Positions 9,101 to 17,918 of a stretch of DNA of 64,000 bases are shown here, piece by piece. Source of the DNA: Hymenobacter sp. YC55 (GTDB taxonomy: Bacteria > Bacteroidota > Bacteroidia > Cytophagales > Hymenobacteraceae); contig NZ_JARNTX010000007.1 of assembly GCF_029433095.1 (NCBI RefSeq), forward strand, positions 62,001 to 126,000, read 5' to 3'. A program made the position numbers and the translations under genes. Position 1 is the first letter of the stretch; the number at the start of each line of letters is the position of its first letter. The notes beneath the pieces were generated by a model. It was not told where the DNA came from. It searched no databases and saw nothing but the letters and a program-made list of their open reading frames with translations.

Positions 9101-10644
9101 CGCATGCCTACCGGCTGCAGCTGAGCGGCAAAACCCAACCTATCCTCACGTTTACCTTCGACAACATTCTGCTGCCTGACAGCAGTCACGACCAGCTCGG
9201 CAGCAACGGCTTCGTGCAGTTCAGCGTGCAGCCTAAAGCAGGCTTAGCCCCGCAAACCAAGATCGAGAACTTTGCCGACATCTACTTCGACTACAACGAG
9301 CCGGTACGCACCAACACCACGCTCAATCGTATTTATGATGTGCCGCCCACGGTAAACCCGGCCGGGCAGTTGCTCGCCCAAGACGTCATCGTCTCACCGA
9401 CCCTGCGCGCCTTTACCCCCGCGCAGGGTCGGGCCGGCACGCTGGTCACGCTTACGGGCCACCGCTTTGCCCCGACGGCCGCCGCTAACCGCGTCCGCTT
9501 CCACGGCGTGGATACCCCGGTGTTGAGCGCCACGGCCACGACGTTAACGGTGCGCGTACCGGCCGGGGCCACGCCCGGGCCGATCGAAGTGGTGACAGCT
9601 GATGGGGCCACTCGTAGCATCGCGCCCTTTGAGGCTTACCAGTTGCCCACGCTCACGGCCCTGCAACCCAACGAGGGGGTGGTGGGTAGCCTGATCACGC
9701 TCACCGGTACGCACTTCTCGACCGTAGCCGCGCAGGATACCGTCTGGTTCAACGGTATCCCGGCCCAAGTGCTGCAAGCCTCCGCCACGGCTCTGCAAGT
9801 ACAGGTACCGGTCGGTGCTTCGTCCGGGCTGGTGCAGCTGCGCACGCTCGGGGGCGGGGTCAGCAGCGCGCAGCCCTTCACTATTTGGTACCCGCCGACA
9901 ATTACCTCCTTCAGCCCCGCCCGCGGCAAAGCCGGCGACCTGCTTACCGTCACGGGTACGGGGTTTGCCCCCGCGGCCCGCTCCACCGTTACGCTCGGAG
10001 GCGGCCGGGCACCCGTGTTGCAGGTCACGAGCACCCACTTGCAAGTGCGAGTGCCAGTAACTGCCCAAACCGGCAAACTCCACCTGGTAACCCCAGGCGG
10101 ATCGGTGCAGTCTCTGACCGACTTCACGTTTCTGCCCCCACCCGTGCTCACGTCGTTCTCGCCACTGCAAGGCAGCGTCGGCGAGGTGGTTACCCTGACG
10201 GGAAGAAACTTTCTGGTTGAAGGCCGGGCGGATACCGTCTATGTGGGGGGCGTACCCGCGCCCGTGCTGGCGGCCACTGCCACCAGCACGACCGTGCGCG
10301 TGCCCCGAGGTGCGCGCTCTGGTCTCTGGACGATGGCCGGCACCGGCGGGCAGGCCGAGAATGCCCAGGCCTTTACCGTACTCGACTTGACGCCCGCCGA
10401 GGCCGTGCGCGTCTATCCTAACCCGGCCCGTGGGGCCATCACCTTGGAGTGGCAGCGAGCTGATTTTACGCTCGAGCGGGTGCAGGTCTACAACGCTCTT
10501 GGGCAACTGCTCTTTACCACCGACTTGAGTCGGCAAGCGGAACTGCGGCAGTTATTAACCTTTGCGGGCAACCCGACCGGGCTGTTCGTGCTGGTCGTGC
10601 ACACCTCGCGCGGACCCGTTACTAAAAAGATCACCTTGTACTAG
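6112..10644 (+). CDS. Giant exported NHL-repeat/TIG protein with type IX sorting domain
   Basis: About 1,510 residues. The ATG at 6112 gives a clean signal peptide (MAKLLPWLTLLFLPFLTLAQ); the in-frame TTG at 6097 is less likely. Order: NHL-type beta-propeller repeats (about residues 30-570, recurring pattern D-x-x-G-N-x-Y-V); a Cna-B/SdrD-like domain (GNVYQELNGDCRRQPTEPGLAG...); a CARDB/DUF11-like region with SFDPNDKQVVPAG and IYFDYNEPVRTNTT; four IPT/TIG domains (about residues 1085-1425) each starting with an F-x-P-x-x-G-x-x-G pattern; and a C-terminal type IX domain (VYPNPARGAITLEW...) ending in ITLY. Known family behaviour: export by the T9SS and attachment to or release from the cell surface. 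Role probably adhesion or ligand binding; no enzyme domain seen. Confidence 0.9.
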   Translation: MAKLLPWLTLLFLPFLTLAQAPASLHLERVLGTPLFAPTDIAVDRQGNMFILDAEPYYSLRLGIVTKLDPQGRFVERLDVNKANYTRPLTACEGGTLAIDEADNLYVADYGAGEIRKFTPRGQLQQTFRAPTWGPCSWFNPRNLTVDEAGNVYALSTTKLVRFNAQGVLQWEYAPPLTSQPGRADIKLTDVQTDAAGNAYVLTDYYTITKLSPTGQVLQTISVRQAGGYILGGGWDVPVLARDAAGNFYVGIEGGTPVYKFDATGAYQASFPTDVFAGRLTLTFDRQGKLYACAMSNRAETPTIFKFDPVGPELARWGGSNRSLFLAQNSRGEYYVYNLNRQQIIKCAADGQELLRFGGPGYSNGQFKPNTGGVAPRFAGLALDGQGNVYTLENSDNSGAATLQKFNSQGQFLRRIHHPVFDQSWSTLGGLTVDAANQVYVSDRGRERVYKLSQQGQLLQTLGAAGGVQFHQPQSLATDALGLLYVADSAGTRVQQLSPGGQLLRATHIPVRGNYFNPVNPVGLSIDPAGTMYVSHSGWDSVRIVDRSGRLRRGLRNEFGPVSALSAQPAGGRLLTLRLESDLICAYSTGNGEQRESQLYGNVYQELNGDCRRQPTEPGLAGIVVVAEPGNYYGLTDEAGNYAIRVDTGTYTVRPLLAAQPGRVITPQCISSPLIRVPALGLSLDGPNFANTVSLAPCLSVQVASNRRRRCFRNVTTISYGNTGFLAAADARVRVALPEHVVLVAADRPYTRDARGYYVFAVGTLAPNQQGTITLQDSVACGNPALRGLTVCTKAWITPANPVPAAPTWNQAAIIVNGASEPGNQARFTLTNTGPAATTDSLSLRVYQDTDLALVHRYALAADDSLVLRVPATGRVVRLESDQPAGHPYKALASANVELAGRASTGAPSAAMQAFPPDDAEPELAVDCQPIVDSFDPNDKQVVPAGVSAQHYTPTNTPLRYQVRFQNTGTDVAYRVVVVDTLAADLDPSTLQMGATSHAYRLQLSGKTQPILTFTFDNILLPDSSHDQLGSNGFVQFSVQPKAGLAPQTKIENFADIYFDYNEPVRTNTTLNRIYDVPPTVNPAGQLLAQDVIVSPTLRAFTPAQGRAGTLVTLTGHRFAPTAAANRVRFHGVDTPVLSATATTLTVRVPAGATPGPIEVVTADGATRSIAPFEAYQLPTLTALQPNEGVVGSLITLTGTHFSTVAAQDTVWFNGIPAQVLQASATALQVQVPVGASSGLVQLRTLGGGVSSAQPFTIWYPPTITSFSPARGKAGDLLTVTGTGFAPAARSTVTLGGGRAPVLQVTSTHLQVRVPVTAQTGKLHLVTPGGSVQSLTDFTFLPPPVLTSFSPLQGSVGEVVTLTGRNFLVEGRADTVYVGGVPAPVLAATATSTTVRVPRGARSGLWTMAGTGGQAENAQAFTVLDLTPAEAVRVYPNPARGAITLEWQRADFTLERVQVYNALGQLLFTTDLSRQAELRQLLTFAGNPTGLFVLVVHTSRGPVTKKITLY

Positions 10645-10748
10645 CTCAACCACTAGGATGGGCGTGCGCTTTTACCAGCGTGGTGCAAGTGAGCAAGGTT
10701 TTGTTTTCCAGAGATGACGCCCCATGGCGCCGATTCATTCTCCCTTCT

Positions 10749-11513
10749 ATGCGTACTCTTCTCCTCGTGTGGGTAGTGCTGGTGAGCGACGCTTTTTCAA
10801 GTCACCCCGCTTGGGGAGCCCACGGGTGGCCGCATCGCGCATCGCTCTGCCAAGCGTCAGCTGGCCCTACCCCGACGGCGGTGTTCGGCTTACCAGTTCG
10901 TGATCACCTGGTAAGTCAAACGCAGGATCCGGAAACCCGAACCAGGCAGCAGGGCGTGGCCACGCGCCGACCCGGAGAAGCAGATACCACCTTTCTGCGG
11001 CGCGTACTCCCAGTATCGTTTCCGGCTTCCACCGATCTAGTGGCCTACGCGTGGCGGCCGAGTGCGTTTGGCAAACAACTCTTCTTCTCCGTGCCGGGCA
11101 CTGGCGACAACGCGTACGGTCGCGAGTTGATCATCCTAGATCCATTCCAACCCAACACGTATGCCCTGTACTCGCTGACGCTGGAATCGCTCGGGGATGC
11201 GACGGAGCTGGCAGCGCTGCTCTTTGCCAATGTCGAGCAGAACGGGCAAAAGGAGCTCTTAGCGCTGCTCTCGTGCAGCTTGCGCGAGCCGGCCTTTCGT
11301 GACAAGCAAGGCCGCCAGCACTACGGCCGGGTAACGCAGTACCAGACCTTGGTCTTCCAGTATGTTGGCATGAATTCGGCTGGCCGGCCCCAGTATCAGC
11401 CGGACCCGACGCCTCATCCCGAATTAGATAACTTGTCCAGTGCTGCGGCGGTCCGGCAGGCGCTGACGCGGCCATCGCAACGGCGACCCTCAGCCACGCA
11501 CGTCCCGAAATAA
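10749..11513 (+). CDS. Secreted protein of unknown function
   Basis: 254 residues from the ATG at 10749, which opens a signal peptide (MRTLLLVWVVLVSDAFSS). An upstream in-frame GTG at 10680 lacks this advantage. The middle part (STDLVAYAWRP, LFFSVPGTGDNAYGRELIIL, LYSLTLESLGDATELAALL) is mixed alpha/beta. The C-terminus is low-complexity. Not recognised. It follows the T9SS protein by 104 bp with no terminator between, so co-transcription is possible. Confidence 0.65.
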   Translation: MRTLLLVWVVLVSDAFSSHPAWGAHGWPHRASLCQASAGPTPTAVFGLPVRDHLVSQTQDPETRTRQQGVATRRPGEADTTFLRRVLPVSFPASTDLVAYAWRPSAFGKQLFFSVPGTGDNAYGRELIILDPFQPNTYALYSLTLESLGDATELAALLFANVEQNGQKELLALLSCSLREPAFRDKQGRQHYGRVTQYQTLVFQYVGMNSAGRPQYQPDPTPHPELDNLSSAAAVRQALTRPSQRRPSATHVPK

Positions 11514-11630
11514 GTGGTACTATCCTCTAGGAACGAAAAAGCTATCTACGAATGCGCACGCTCCTTCGTAACCCTTAAGCAACGAGTTTCGACGTACTAA
11601 CCTGATCATTCGTTTCCATCATTCACATAG

Positions 11631-11658
11631 GTGGCGATAAGTAAACCTATCTCGTTAC
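11631..11658. repeat. Dispersed non-coding repeat core, copy C
   Basis: GTGGCGATAAGTAAACC then TATCTCGTTAC matches copy A (2931 onwards) except for two transitions. The flanking CACATAGG is shared with copy B. GTGGCGA can pair with TCGTTAC through G-U pairs, so base changes keep the fold. It lies between convergent genes. Confidence 0.6.
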
Positions 11659-11759
11659 CTAAAAGGACGGATGAGGAGCCCCTGTCATCCTGGTCTTTGT
11701 AAGAGGGAGACTCTGGCCACCTTCGACATCAACCAAAGGGGACTGAAGAGCAAACAAAA

Positions 11760-11786
11760 GCGTCTCCAGTCCCGAGCTGGAGACGC
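11760..11786 (-). terminator. Terminator hairpin for the lipoprotein gene
   Basis: GCGTCTCCAG and CTGGAGACGC form a perfect 10-bp stem with a 7-nt loop. On the minus strand it is followed by TTTTGTTT, so it fits a rho-independent terminator for the leftward operon ending at 12007. Confidence 0.7.
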
Positions 11787-12006
11787 ATTGAGAAATGGGT
11801 GTGCTCGCGTTACGCGGCCACTATGGATGGGACAACGCGTCCCGTCCAGTACCTACGAGGAACTGTTTAGCGAAAAGCCATCGCAAGTATTTCAACTCTA
11901 ACTAGACTCGGTCAGGACGCCTTGTCGGTATGGAAGTAGTTGCTTTACGCCGGTAGCGGGCGGGTCGTCTACGAGGAAAAAGAGAGGATACCAGACGGGA
12001 GCCGCC

Positions 12007-13941
12007 TTAGTTCTTGGTGTATACCTGACTCAGAAACGTGAAATTGGGGTACCCTTGCGGCGAGCTATAGACCTTGTAGCCAGTTAAAGGGTACTTGAGC
12101 CGGGCATGCTTCGTAATTCTATCGTCCGTGTAAGCGGGATGCCACCACCCCTGCTCTTTCAAGATGTAGCCCTCGGGGGTGCTCTCAATGGACCAACGAA
12201 TGGGAACGTCCCTAGTGAAGCCCGTACCATCCATTGGGTACACCCCCGTGCCATCGGCAAATAATCTAAAGCGGTACGTGCTAGGCGGGTTGTTCGGGTC
12301 ATACCCCGTTACGGTCCATGACCCCACCGCCGCTGCTTTATAGATGGCAATCGAATCTTTTACCTTGACTTCAAACTTCACCGGGCTCCCCATCAGGTGT
12401 TCCTTCTCGCGGTCCAGTACTTCCGCCTTGAGCGCATACGTGCCCTCCGGCGTCGGCAGCCGCCATGAGGTGACCGTTTTGCCGTCGGCGTTAAAGGGGG
12501 TTTTGGGCGTAACCTGTCCGTGGCCGCTCTCTACCGTCCAAGCCGCCTCGAATTGCCCTAAATCTATTTTGTCGTAGAAGGATAGGATCTTGGCTTCCAC
12601 TGCCGGCCGCACGGTCACACTCGGGGCGTACCCACTCGTTACGCTGCCCTTTATTTCTTGGAAGCTTACCCAACCGGGAACGAGTTTGCCTTTGTAGACC
12701 TGCATCTTGTCGGACATTATCACGGGATTAGCCTGCGCAAATACAAACGGAAAAAACTCAGCTAATTCGTACACCATGCTGACGGCTTGAATGGTTTTCA
12801 TAAAGACGTTGGTTTGAGCGGCCAGGGCCTTCGCAATCACCGATTTATTTAACAATGTTTTTTGGCAGGCACTATTGGTGAAGGCCGTCTGCAGCGTATT
12901 GCCCGCAACTTGTGAAATCTTGAGCAGCACCTCTTGGGCCGGTATACTAGCGCCGCCCCCTAATTCTAACATCGTTGCTGTGATATCCACTTGTATCGCT
13001 CCGGCGATAGCGGCAATGCAGTCACTCCGGCTCTCTTCACCTAGCCGGCCAAGAAAAACATTCAGAAACATTTTGGCCATTCGGCTTGACAGCTCATAAT
13101 AGTTTTTTGCCACCACTGACTCGTGGGTTTGGTTTAGATGAACTGTATAATAGTCATCCTTCAACCCTAGCTCGGCTAGTGGTTTCTTGGACCACCGACC
13201 AGCGGGGACGGGTTGAGGATCAAGCAGTGTCTTTACCGTATTGCCCCCGTTGCTGGGAATGAATTCGGCGTACACGTAGCTATGCACCTGATTGATGAGG
13301 GTGCCGCCTCCTTCCACGGCAACCCAATCCTTGAATTGATTTACTACTCTCGCAGTCCGACCCGCCGTCAGGTCCGGCGTTCCGAGCAGGTTTTTCAAGA
13401 TATAGCTATTCAGCTCCACGAGCTTATTCACATAGGCCGGCTCCGTAGAGTAAATCGGCCGTTTACTTTTGAGCAGGGCATCGACCTGTACCACAAAGTC
13501 CTGAAAGGGTTTGAGCGAGGGCGCATTCCTTTCGAAGGTGATCTGTTGCACGGGCGTCAGGGAATGATAGGCCGGCACCAACGGGAGCAGGGCTTGCGCC
13601 ACGGACGTGGCGTTTACTGGCACTTGGTCACGCACGGTGTCCGTTTGCACCACGGCCAGAATTTGGCCGGAAGTGTTGTCTAGGAAGAAGACGGCGGAGG
13701 GGTAGGCCGCAGGCACAAGGAGCCCCTTGTCTTCTCCATCCATTGCCGTGGAGTCGAGGGTGCTGTGCACTTCGGTTTGACTCAAGTCATACGCGCCGTC
13801 GATGATAAAGCTAATCTTGCGGGCATTCTTGAGGATGGGCTTGGCCCCATAAGCGGGTACCGCATCGGGCTCCTGCTTCTCTAAGCAAGAAGTAAGTGTC
13901 AATGTGAAAAAGAGAAGAAAAAGGGCGTAGCAATTGCGCAT
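12007..13941 (-). CDS. Large lipoprotein of unknown function
   Basis: 644 residues. The N-terminus has a signal II peptide (MRNCYALFLLFFTLTLTSC) with lipobox LTSC, so Cys19 would be lipidated. The long helical middle (residues 150-400) has AKMFLNVFLGRLGEESRSDC and IAAIAGAIQVDITATML. The C-terminal third looks like Ig-like or lipocalin-like beta structure (WTVTGYDPNNPPSTYRFRLF, GTGVYPMDG, IRWSIESTPEGYIL). No catalytic motif was recognised. It follows the DUF3575-like gene by 111 bp on the same strand, so the pair may form an envelope operon. Probably anchored in the outer membrane. Confidence 0.7.
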   Translation of the reverse strand: MRNCYALFLLFFTLTLTSCLEKQEPDAVPAYGAKPILKNARKISFIIDGAYDLSQTEVHSTLDSTAMDGEDKGLLVPAAYPSAVFFLDNTSGQILAVVQTDTVRDQVPVNATSVAQALLPLVPAYHSLTPVQQITFERNAPSLKPFQDFVVQVDALLKSKRPIYSTEPAYVNKLVELNSYILKNLLGTPDLTAGRTARVVNQFKDWVAVEGGGTLINQVHSYVYAEFIPSNGGNTVKTLLDPQPVPAGRWSKKPLAELGLKDDYYTVHLNQTHESVVAKNYYELSSRMAKMFLNVFLGRLGEESRSDCIAAIAGAIQVDITATMLELGGGASIPAQEVLLKISQVAGNTLQTAFTNSACQKTLLNKSVIAKALAAQTNVFMKTIQAVSMVYELAEFFPFVFAQANPVIMSDKMQVYKGKLVPGWVSFQEIKGSVTSGYAPSVTVRPAVEAKILSFYDKIDLGQFEAAWTVESGHGQVTPKTPFNADGKTVTSWRLPTPEGTYALKAEVLDREKEHLMGSPVKFEVKVKDSIAIYKAAAVGSWTVTGYDPNNPPSTYRFRLFADGTGVYPMDGTGFTRDVPIRWSIESTPEGYILKEQGWWHPAYTDDRITKHARLKYPLTGYKVYSSPQGYPNFTFLSQVYTKN

Positions 13942-14052
13942 ACGAAGAACAGTAAGTGATGAAATAAATCGGAGGAGGGGAGCCGCGCAGTGCCGGCAAT
14001 CAGGAGCCGCAGTTACGTCCAGAGCACCCGTGGCAAGAATTCGAAGCAGTTT

Positions 14053-14910
14053 CTAGAAAGCAATGCCTAGGTTGAAGCCTAAACTGCGGATGCCAATAAA
14101 AGGCATGGTCCCGGTCAACTTGGCGCCTTGCGCCGTTACGGTGGCCTTCGTTTTCGGCTTGATCGGGAGATCATCGCTTAACGACTCGAGGTCGCTCTCC
14201 AACCCCTGTCTTTCCGCGGCGGACAGGGATCTCAGATCCGACTCCGAATGCAGGTCGATCTGAAGTTTGCCGTAGTGCCCACCTAAGATGTACCAGTCGA
14301 AGGCGACGCGCTTGGCAATGAGCCATTGTGAACCCATCATTACCCCGGCGCCGAACCCGCTAATTTTTCCTGCTAGGGGGATGGAATAGATCCGCGTGTC
14401 GGTCTCGTACTCATGCGGCAGCAAGGCGTCCACATTCAGGTAGCGCCCGTACAGGGAAAGATAAAACCCACGCGCTCCGGGCTTTTTGCCGCTATAGAAG
14501 CGTATCTCGCCGGTCACGGTGTTATTGCCTACCAGCGTGGCATTCAAATCCTCTTTCAGATCAGCATCTTCTTTGTCTAACTGGGCGCTATATTTCTGCA
14601 CCAAAAAAGCGGAAGTGGCCGTCGTTCTCGGCATGTATCGATACCCGACAACGATCGTCATTTTCTTGGTCAGCGTGCGCTCATAGCTGAGGCTGTTGTT
14701 GTAGAGGGCCAAGGACGAAAGATTGAGCTTAACGATATTCTTTCGAAAACCCTCCTGTTTGGTAGGCTCATGGACAACGGAAACCGGAGCGGTAGTCATT
14801 CCCGATGGCACTCCTAGCGTATCCGAGTTTACCTGAGCAGTTGTGGGATCCGTTTGCGCAAAGGAGGAGACGACAGAAAGTAGGAAGAGGAGAGTAAAAG
14901 GTATTCTCAT
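14053..14910 (-). CDS. DUF3575-like outer-membrane-associated protein
   Basis: 285 residues from the ATG at 14910, which opens a signal peptide (MRIPFTLLFLLSVVSSFAQ). The segment FRKNIVKLNLSSLALYNNSLSYERTLTKKMTIVVGYRY has the N-x-x-K-x-N...N-x-x-Y-E-R-x-L pattern of Bacteroidota DUF3575-type proteins. Alternating strands end in LGFNLGIAF, a barrel-like C-terminus with terminal Phe. A charged helical insert (about residues 212-245) lies between strands. The likely role is structural at the outer membrane. It is the first gene of a pair with the lipoprotein at 12007. Confidence 0.7.
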   Translation of the reverse strand: MRIPFTLLFLLSVVSSFAQTDPTTAQVNSDTLGVPSGMTTAPVSVVHEPTKQEGFRKNIVKLNLSSLALYNNSLSYERTLTKKMTIVVGYRYMPRTTATSAFLVQKYSAQLDKEDADLKEDLNATLVGNNTVTGEIRFYSGKKPGARGFYLSLYGRYLNVDALLPHEYETDTRIYSIPLAGKISGFGAGVMMGSQWLIAKRVAFDWYILGGHYGKLQIDLHSESDLRSLSAAERQGLESDLESLSDDLPIKPKTKATVTAQGAKLTGTMPFIGIRSLGFNLGIAF

Positions 14911-15309
14911 GCAGAAGTGAATTAATTCAATAAAACATGTAAACCTAGACTGTACAGTTCCTGCACACAATACCTACTTCTAGGTATATTTGACTACTAC
15001 AGTGGTCGAATAACGTCCCCGCCGGCTTTATCTCGATTCCTTATCCCAGCCTTATGGCGCTGCTATCCAGGGTGGCGTATTCGCGCTTTAGGTGTACAAC
15101 CGCTCTCTTTTCTTGTCCTTGTCCTAAGATGTCGCCCTTTAGCTAAGGCAAGCTGGAGGTCACGCTGCCCGCGCCCTTGCAACCCGGGTGGCAGGCCCTA
15201 GGCATCGAGCAGGTCTACCCAAATCGCTACGGGCTCTTTCGCGGGCAGAGAGCTACGCACTAGTCCTGCTGTTCGGGTTGTGAGACACGTGCACAAGGGA
15301 ACCGCCATG
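14911..15309. other. Intergenic, with possible decayed coding sequence
   Basis: A short plus-strand frame near 15135-15260 (LEVTLPAPLQPGW, ALGIEQVYPNRYG) is protein-like but closed by stops on both sides. It may be a gene fragment. No terminator was recognised. Confidence 0.3.
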
Positions 15310-15495
15310 CCGGCAGGGCTAATATTTTGGCAGCGTTAAAGCGCTTAGCGTCGTTGAGACGGGCATAACGCTTGTTGCTGATTTCGTCCTTCTATTGGGT
15401 TTGATATGTAATGCCGTGTAACACGGACTAGCCTCGACGGAAATGGCAACGAAAGAAGCGCACAGGGAGCGGGATAAGAAAGGTACTATGTTGAC
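15310..15495 (-). pseudogene. C-terminal remnant of a tyrosine recombinase
   Basis: The nucleotide sequence matches the 3' end of the recombinase at 19962: GGCAGCGTTAAAGCGCTTAG against GGCGGCGTTGAAGCGCTTGA, then CGTCGTTGAGACGGGCATA against CGTCGTCGAGGCGGGCATA. The peptide SRSLCASFVAISVEA aligns with AHSLRASFVTIAVEA around the HxxR box. Frameshifts and stops break the rest, and the catalytic His and Arg positions are altered. It is a dead relative of the intact enzyme 4.5 kb away, perhaps left by an earlier element of the same kind. Confidence 0.75.
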
Positions 15496-15653
15496 AGCGA
15501 CTTCCAGTCTGTAACGTTTTTGCACTTTTTTGCAATACTATATGATATAGCAAGTATATTTATACTATTCCGCCATTTATTGGCTTAATCGATTATTGGA
15601 CTCGATAAGATTTACCTATCACAACGCAAGGCATATTTTTTCTAATGCAGCCT

Positions 15654-15691
15654 TACTCGAACCTGGCCTGTTTCCAGATCAGGTTCGAGTA
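15654..15691. other. Hairpin downstream of rtcB
   Basis: TACTCGAACCTG and CAGGTTCGAGTA form a perfect 12-bp stem with a 14-nt loop, immediately after the rtcB stop. No T tract follows on the minus strand, so it is either a weak terminator or an mRNA 3' structure. Confidence 0.5.
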
Positions 15692-15699
15692 GGCAGTTC

Positions 15700-16740
15700 T
15701 TACACCCCGGTAAACTTCACCGTCACCAACGGCCGGGTTTCGTCGCACCGAATCAGATAGGGTTGGGTATCGAGCAAGGCAGCAGTGTCTTTATAGGCAA
15801 AGTCGAACTCCTGCAGGATGCTACTCTCAAAGTCGCCCTGCCGGTTGAGCAATTCCGAAAAGCGTTGACGATACGCCTCCTTCTCTGCCTTCTTGAGCGA
15901 ATGCCAGTATTTGAGCGTATCGGTACGGCTGTAGCGACGGCCCGCCCCGTGGGCGCAGCTCCAGAGCGCTGGCGCCAGGGACGGATGCCAGCGGTTAGGC
16001 TTGACGATCAGCGAGCCGCGACTCATCGAGAGCGGGATGACCACCTCGCCGTCCCCGACCAGTTGCGTGCTGCCCTTGCGGTGGATCACCCCCTCTTCTT
16101 TGAACTCGAGCAGGTTGTGGCAGCTATCCGCCAAAACGGGCGTCCCGGCCTGGACGTAGCCATTGCGCCGTAAGAAATTATAAGTCTTATACACAAATTC
16201 CTGCCGACGGCTCGCCGCATAGGCGAGCACCCGTCCATATTCCTTCAGGTAGTCGGGCGTCGCCAACTCAAGTGGCAGCCACTCATTGCCCGGGTTATGG
16301 TGCTGCAACAGCCGGCAGTTCTCCTGGTAGAGGTAGATGCCCAGGTTGCGGCTACCCGTGTGCACGATGATGTAGAGGTACTCGTCCGACGTTTCGAGCG
16401 AGAGGAAGTGGTTGCCCCCGCCCAGCCCTTCGTCGGTCATACCGTGCACCTCCCGCTCCAAGGCGCGATAGTGCCGGGCTTTGTCGAAGGGGCGGAGCAC
16501 GTCCTGCCGGGGAATACGCAGATAGGCGACCCCGCACCCTAGGTCCTTGCCCGTTACCAGGGGATAGAAAATGTCGGTGGTGTGAAAGGCCACCCCCACG
16601 GGGATGGAGCGCTCGGCGCAATAGTGGATATCGGGAAAGACGGCAATCTGCCCGATGGGTTCTTGTTCCTCATAATAGAGGAGGGATTGTAGCGCGTTCT
16701 GCTCCACGCCGCTACGATCCGTAAAATAGACGGTTTGCAC
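15700..16740 (-). CDS. rtcB: RtcB-family RNA ligase
   Basis: Seals RNA 2',3'-cyclic phosphate or 3'-phosphate to 5'-OH ends using GTP and Mn2+. RtcB metal and guanylate motifs are visible in order: DIHYCAERSIPVGV, GKDLGCGV (Asp/Cys metal ligands), GGGNHFL, HTGSRNLG, SCHNLLE...HRKG, and CAHGAGRRYSR with the His that becomes guanylated. About 346 residues from a GTG at 16740, where family similarity starts (QTVYFTDRSG). An ATG at 16839 would add 33 poorly conserved residues. No archease or RtcR partner gene is adjacent, and neighbours are unrelated. Possible roles are tRNA or stress-cleaved RNA repair. Confidence 0.9.
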   Translation of the reverse strand: MQTVYFTDRSGVEQNALQSLLYYEEQEPIGQIAVFPDIHYCAERSIPVGVAFHTTDIFYPLVTGKDLGCGVAYLRIPRQDVLRPFDKARHYRALEREVHGMTDEGLGGGNHFLSLETSDEYLYIIVHTGSRNLGIYLYQENCRLLQHHNPGNEWLPLELATPDYLKEYGRVLAYAASRRQEFVYKTYNFLRRNGYVQAGTPVLADSCHNLLEFKEEGVIHRKGSTQLVGDGEVVIPLSMSRGSLIVKPNRWHPSLAPALWSCAHGAGRRYSRTDTLKYWHSLKKAEKEAYRQRFSELLNRQGDFESSILQEFDFAYKDTAALLDTQPYLIRCDETRPLVTVKFTGV

Positions 16741-17141
16741 GGGGTCTTCTTTACGAGATAAGGAAAAGGACGCGCGCCGGGAAGCAGCCGCAAAAAATGC
16801 GCGCGTTAGAGGAGCCTCAGCATAGGCTCGCACAAACATACAACAAATTACGTATTTCAATACCAATCTGCCGTACTACTACCATTGTAAAGTGCCATCT
16901 TTTAGCTCCACCGTTTACTCGCCGTGCAACGCCCTTGTATGCAATTGGTCACCCGACCGACGACTGCTGCGAACCGTGGACGCTGGGCCGAGGGCAGTGA
17001 CTGGCGTGTTGCACTGCGTGGAGCCGCTAGGCAATCTGGGATAGCCCCGCCCTTTAGGGGTCCATTCCAGTCGCTTACAGGCAGGAATCAGTCGAATAAC
17101 GGGTAAGAAATCGTACGTTGTGACCGTATGTGTTTTTCTAC
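16741..17141. other. Intergenic between divergent genes
   Basis: Contains the upstream sequence of rtcB and of the gene at 17142. Open frames here are short and not protein-like. No clear promoter or hairpin was identified. Confidence 0.4.
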
Positions 17142-17918
17142 ATGATGCTCCTGCACGGCCCTTTCTCGCTAACCACTCCTCCTGCCAAGTGGGTAGAGCA
17201 ACGCCAAGTAGAGCAAAACGATTACCTGTGCTTCTGGTCCGCCTCGCTGCCCTACACGTTCGGGGCCCAAGTACTAACCCTTCCCGACGGCCCCTTGCGG
17301 GTGGGCGAGACGAAGCGGGCCGTACTCTGCGTTACAGCGGAAGCCGGGACGCAGCTACGGGTAGGCGAGCCTCTTTCGGTTGGCAGCGCCAGGCAGGAGC
17401 CGAGCGGGCACTTGGTGCTGAGGGTCTTGGCGAGGCAAGCAGGTAAGGCTGTCCCGCAGCGAGTATTGCCACTCTCTCGTGTGAAACGCGGTTCGCTCAC
17501 CCCAACCGAGCAAAAGCTTTTCCAGCGTATTGAGGAATGGGTAAGGCTGGCAGACCAGCTGTGTAGTGCCTTACGCGAAGCCTTCCGCCTGGATTTTACC
17601 CGCATCGGCCGCTTGGAGCGGAATATGTGTATGGGCCGGCAAGGTCAGCGCAACGGTATTGCCTATGCCTTCCATGGAATTGGCTGTTACTTTGAAACCA
17701 ACAACCTCCGACTGGATGTCGATTTTGACTCGCAAGGCGACTGGCGAGGGTTTGACCTCTGGCGCCTGCAGTCGTTCATCGACTGGAATTACCCGCAATT
17801 AGGCTTCTCTGCTCAGCGCATTGAACAGGGAGTTGACGCTTTACTCGCCAAGCAGTGGCTTTACCAAGTGGACCGGCCCTATGACCACAGCTTCTATTAT
17901 GTAACGCTTACCCAATAA
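17142..17918 (+). CDS. Unknown soluble protein, possibly DUF6896-like
   Basis: 258 residues from the ATG at 17142 (a GTG at 17130 is also in frame). The N-terminal ~100 residues form a beta-rich domain (FWSASLPYTFGAQVL, GTQLRVGEPLSVG). The C-terminal part has FHGIGCYFE, then LDVDFDSQGDWRGFDLWRLQSFIDW, a His/Gly-x-Gly-Cys, acidic, F-D-x-W pattern like small DUF6896 proteins of polymorphic-toxin loci. The match is from memory of the pattern and is weak. No signal peptide. Single-gene unit. Confidence 0.6.
   Translation: MMLLHGPFSLTTPPAKWVEQRQVEQNDYLCFWSASLPYTFGAQVLTLPDGPLRVGETKRAVLCVTAEAGTQLRVGEPLSVGSARQEPSGHLVLRVLARQAGKAVPQRVLPLSRVKRGSLTPTEQKLFQRIEEWVRLADQLCSALREAFRLDFTRIGRLERNMCMGRQGQRNGIAYAFHGIGCYFETNNLRLDVDFDSQGDWRGFDLWRLQSFIDWNYPQLGFSAQRIEQGVDALLAKQWLYQVDRPYDHSFYYVTLTQ

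Larger units (their letters stand above)
11514..12006. other. Intergenic region between convergent genes
   Basis: Holds the core of the dispersed repeat (11631-11658) and a strong hairpin (11760-11786). A 76-codon plus-strand frame at 11671-11901 spans the hairpin and is not credible as a gene. Confidence 0.5.

Noticed and set aside
9544..10536. 330-codon minus-strand frame opposite the TIG domains
   Set aside because: Shadow of the plus-strand repeat protein; composition is that of reversed GC-rich codons.
11671..11901. 76-codon plus-strand frame as a gene
   Set aside because: It spans a strong terminator hairpin and has no natural protein composition.
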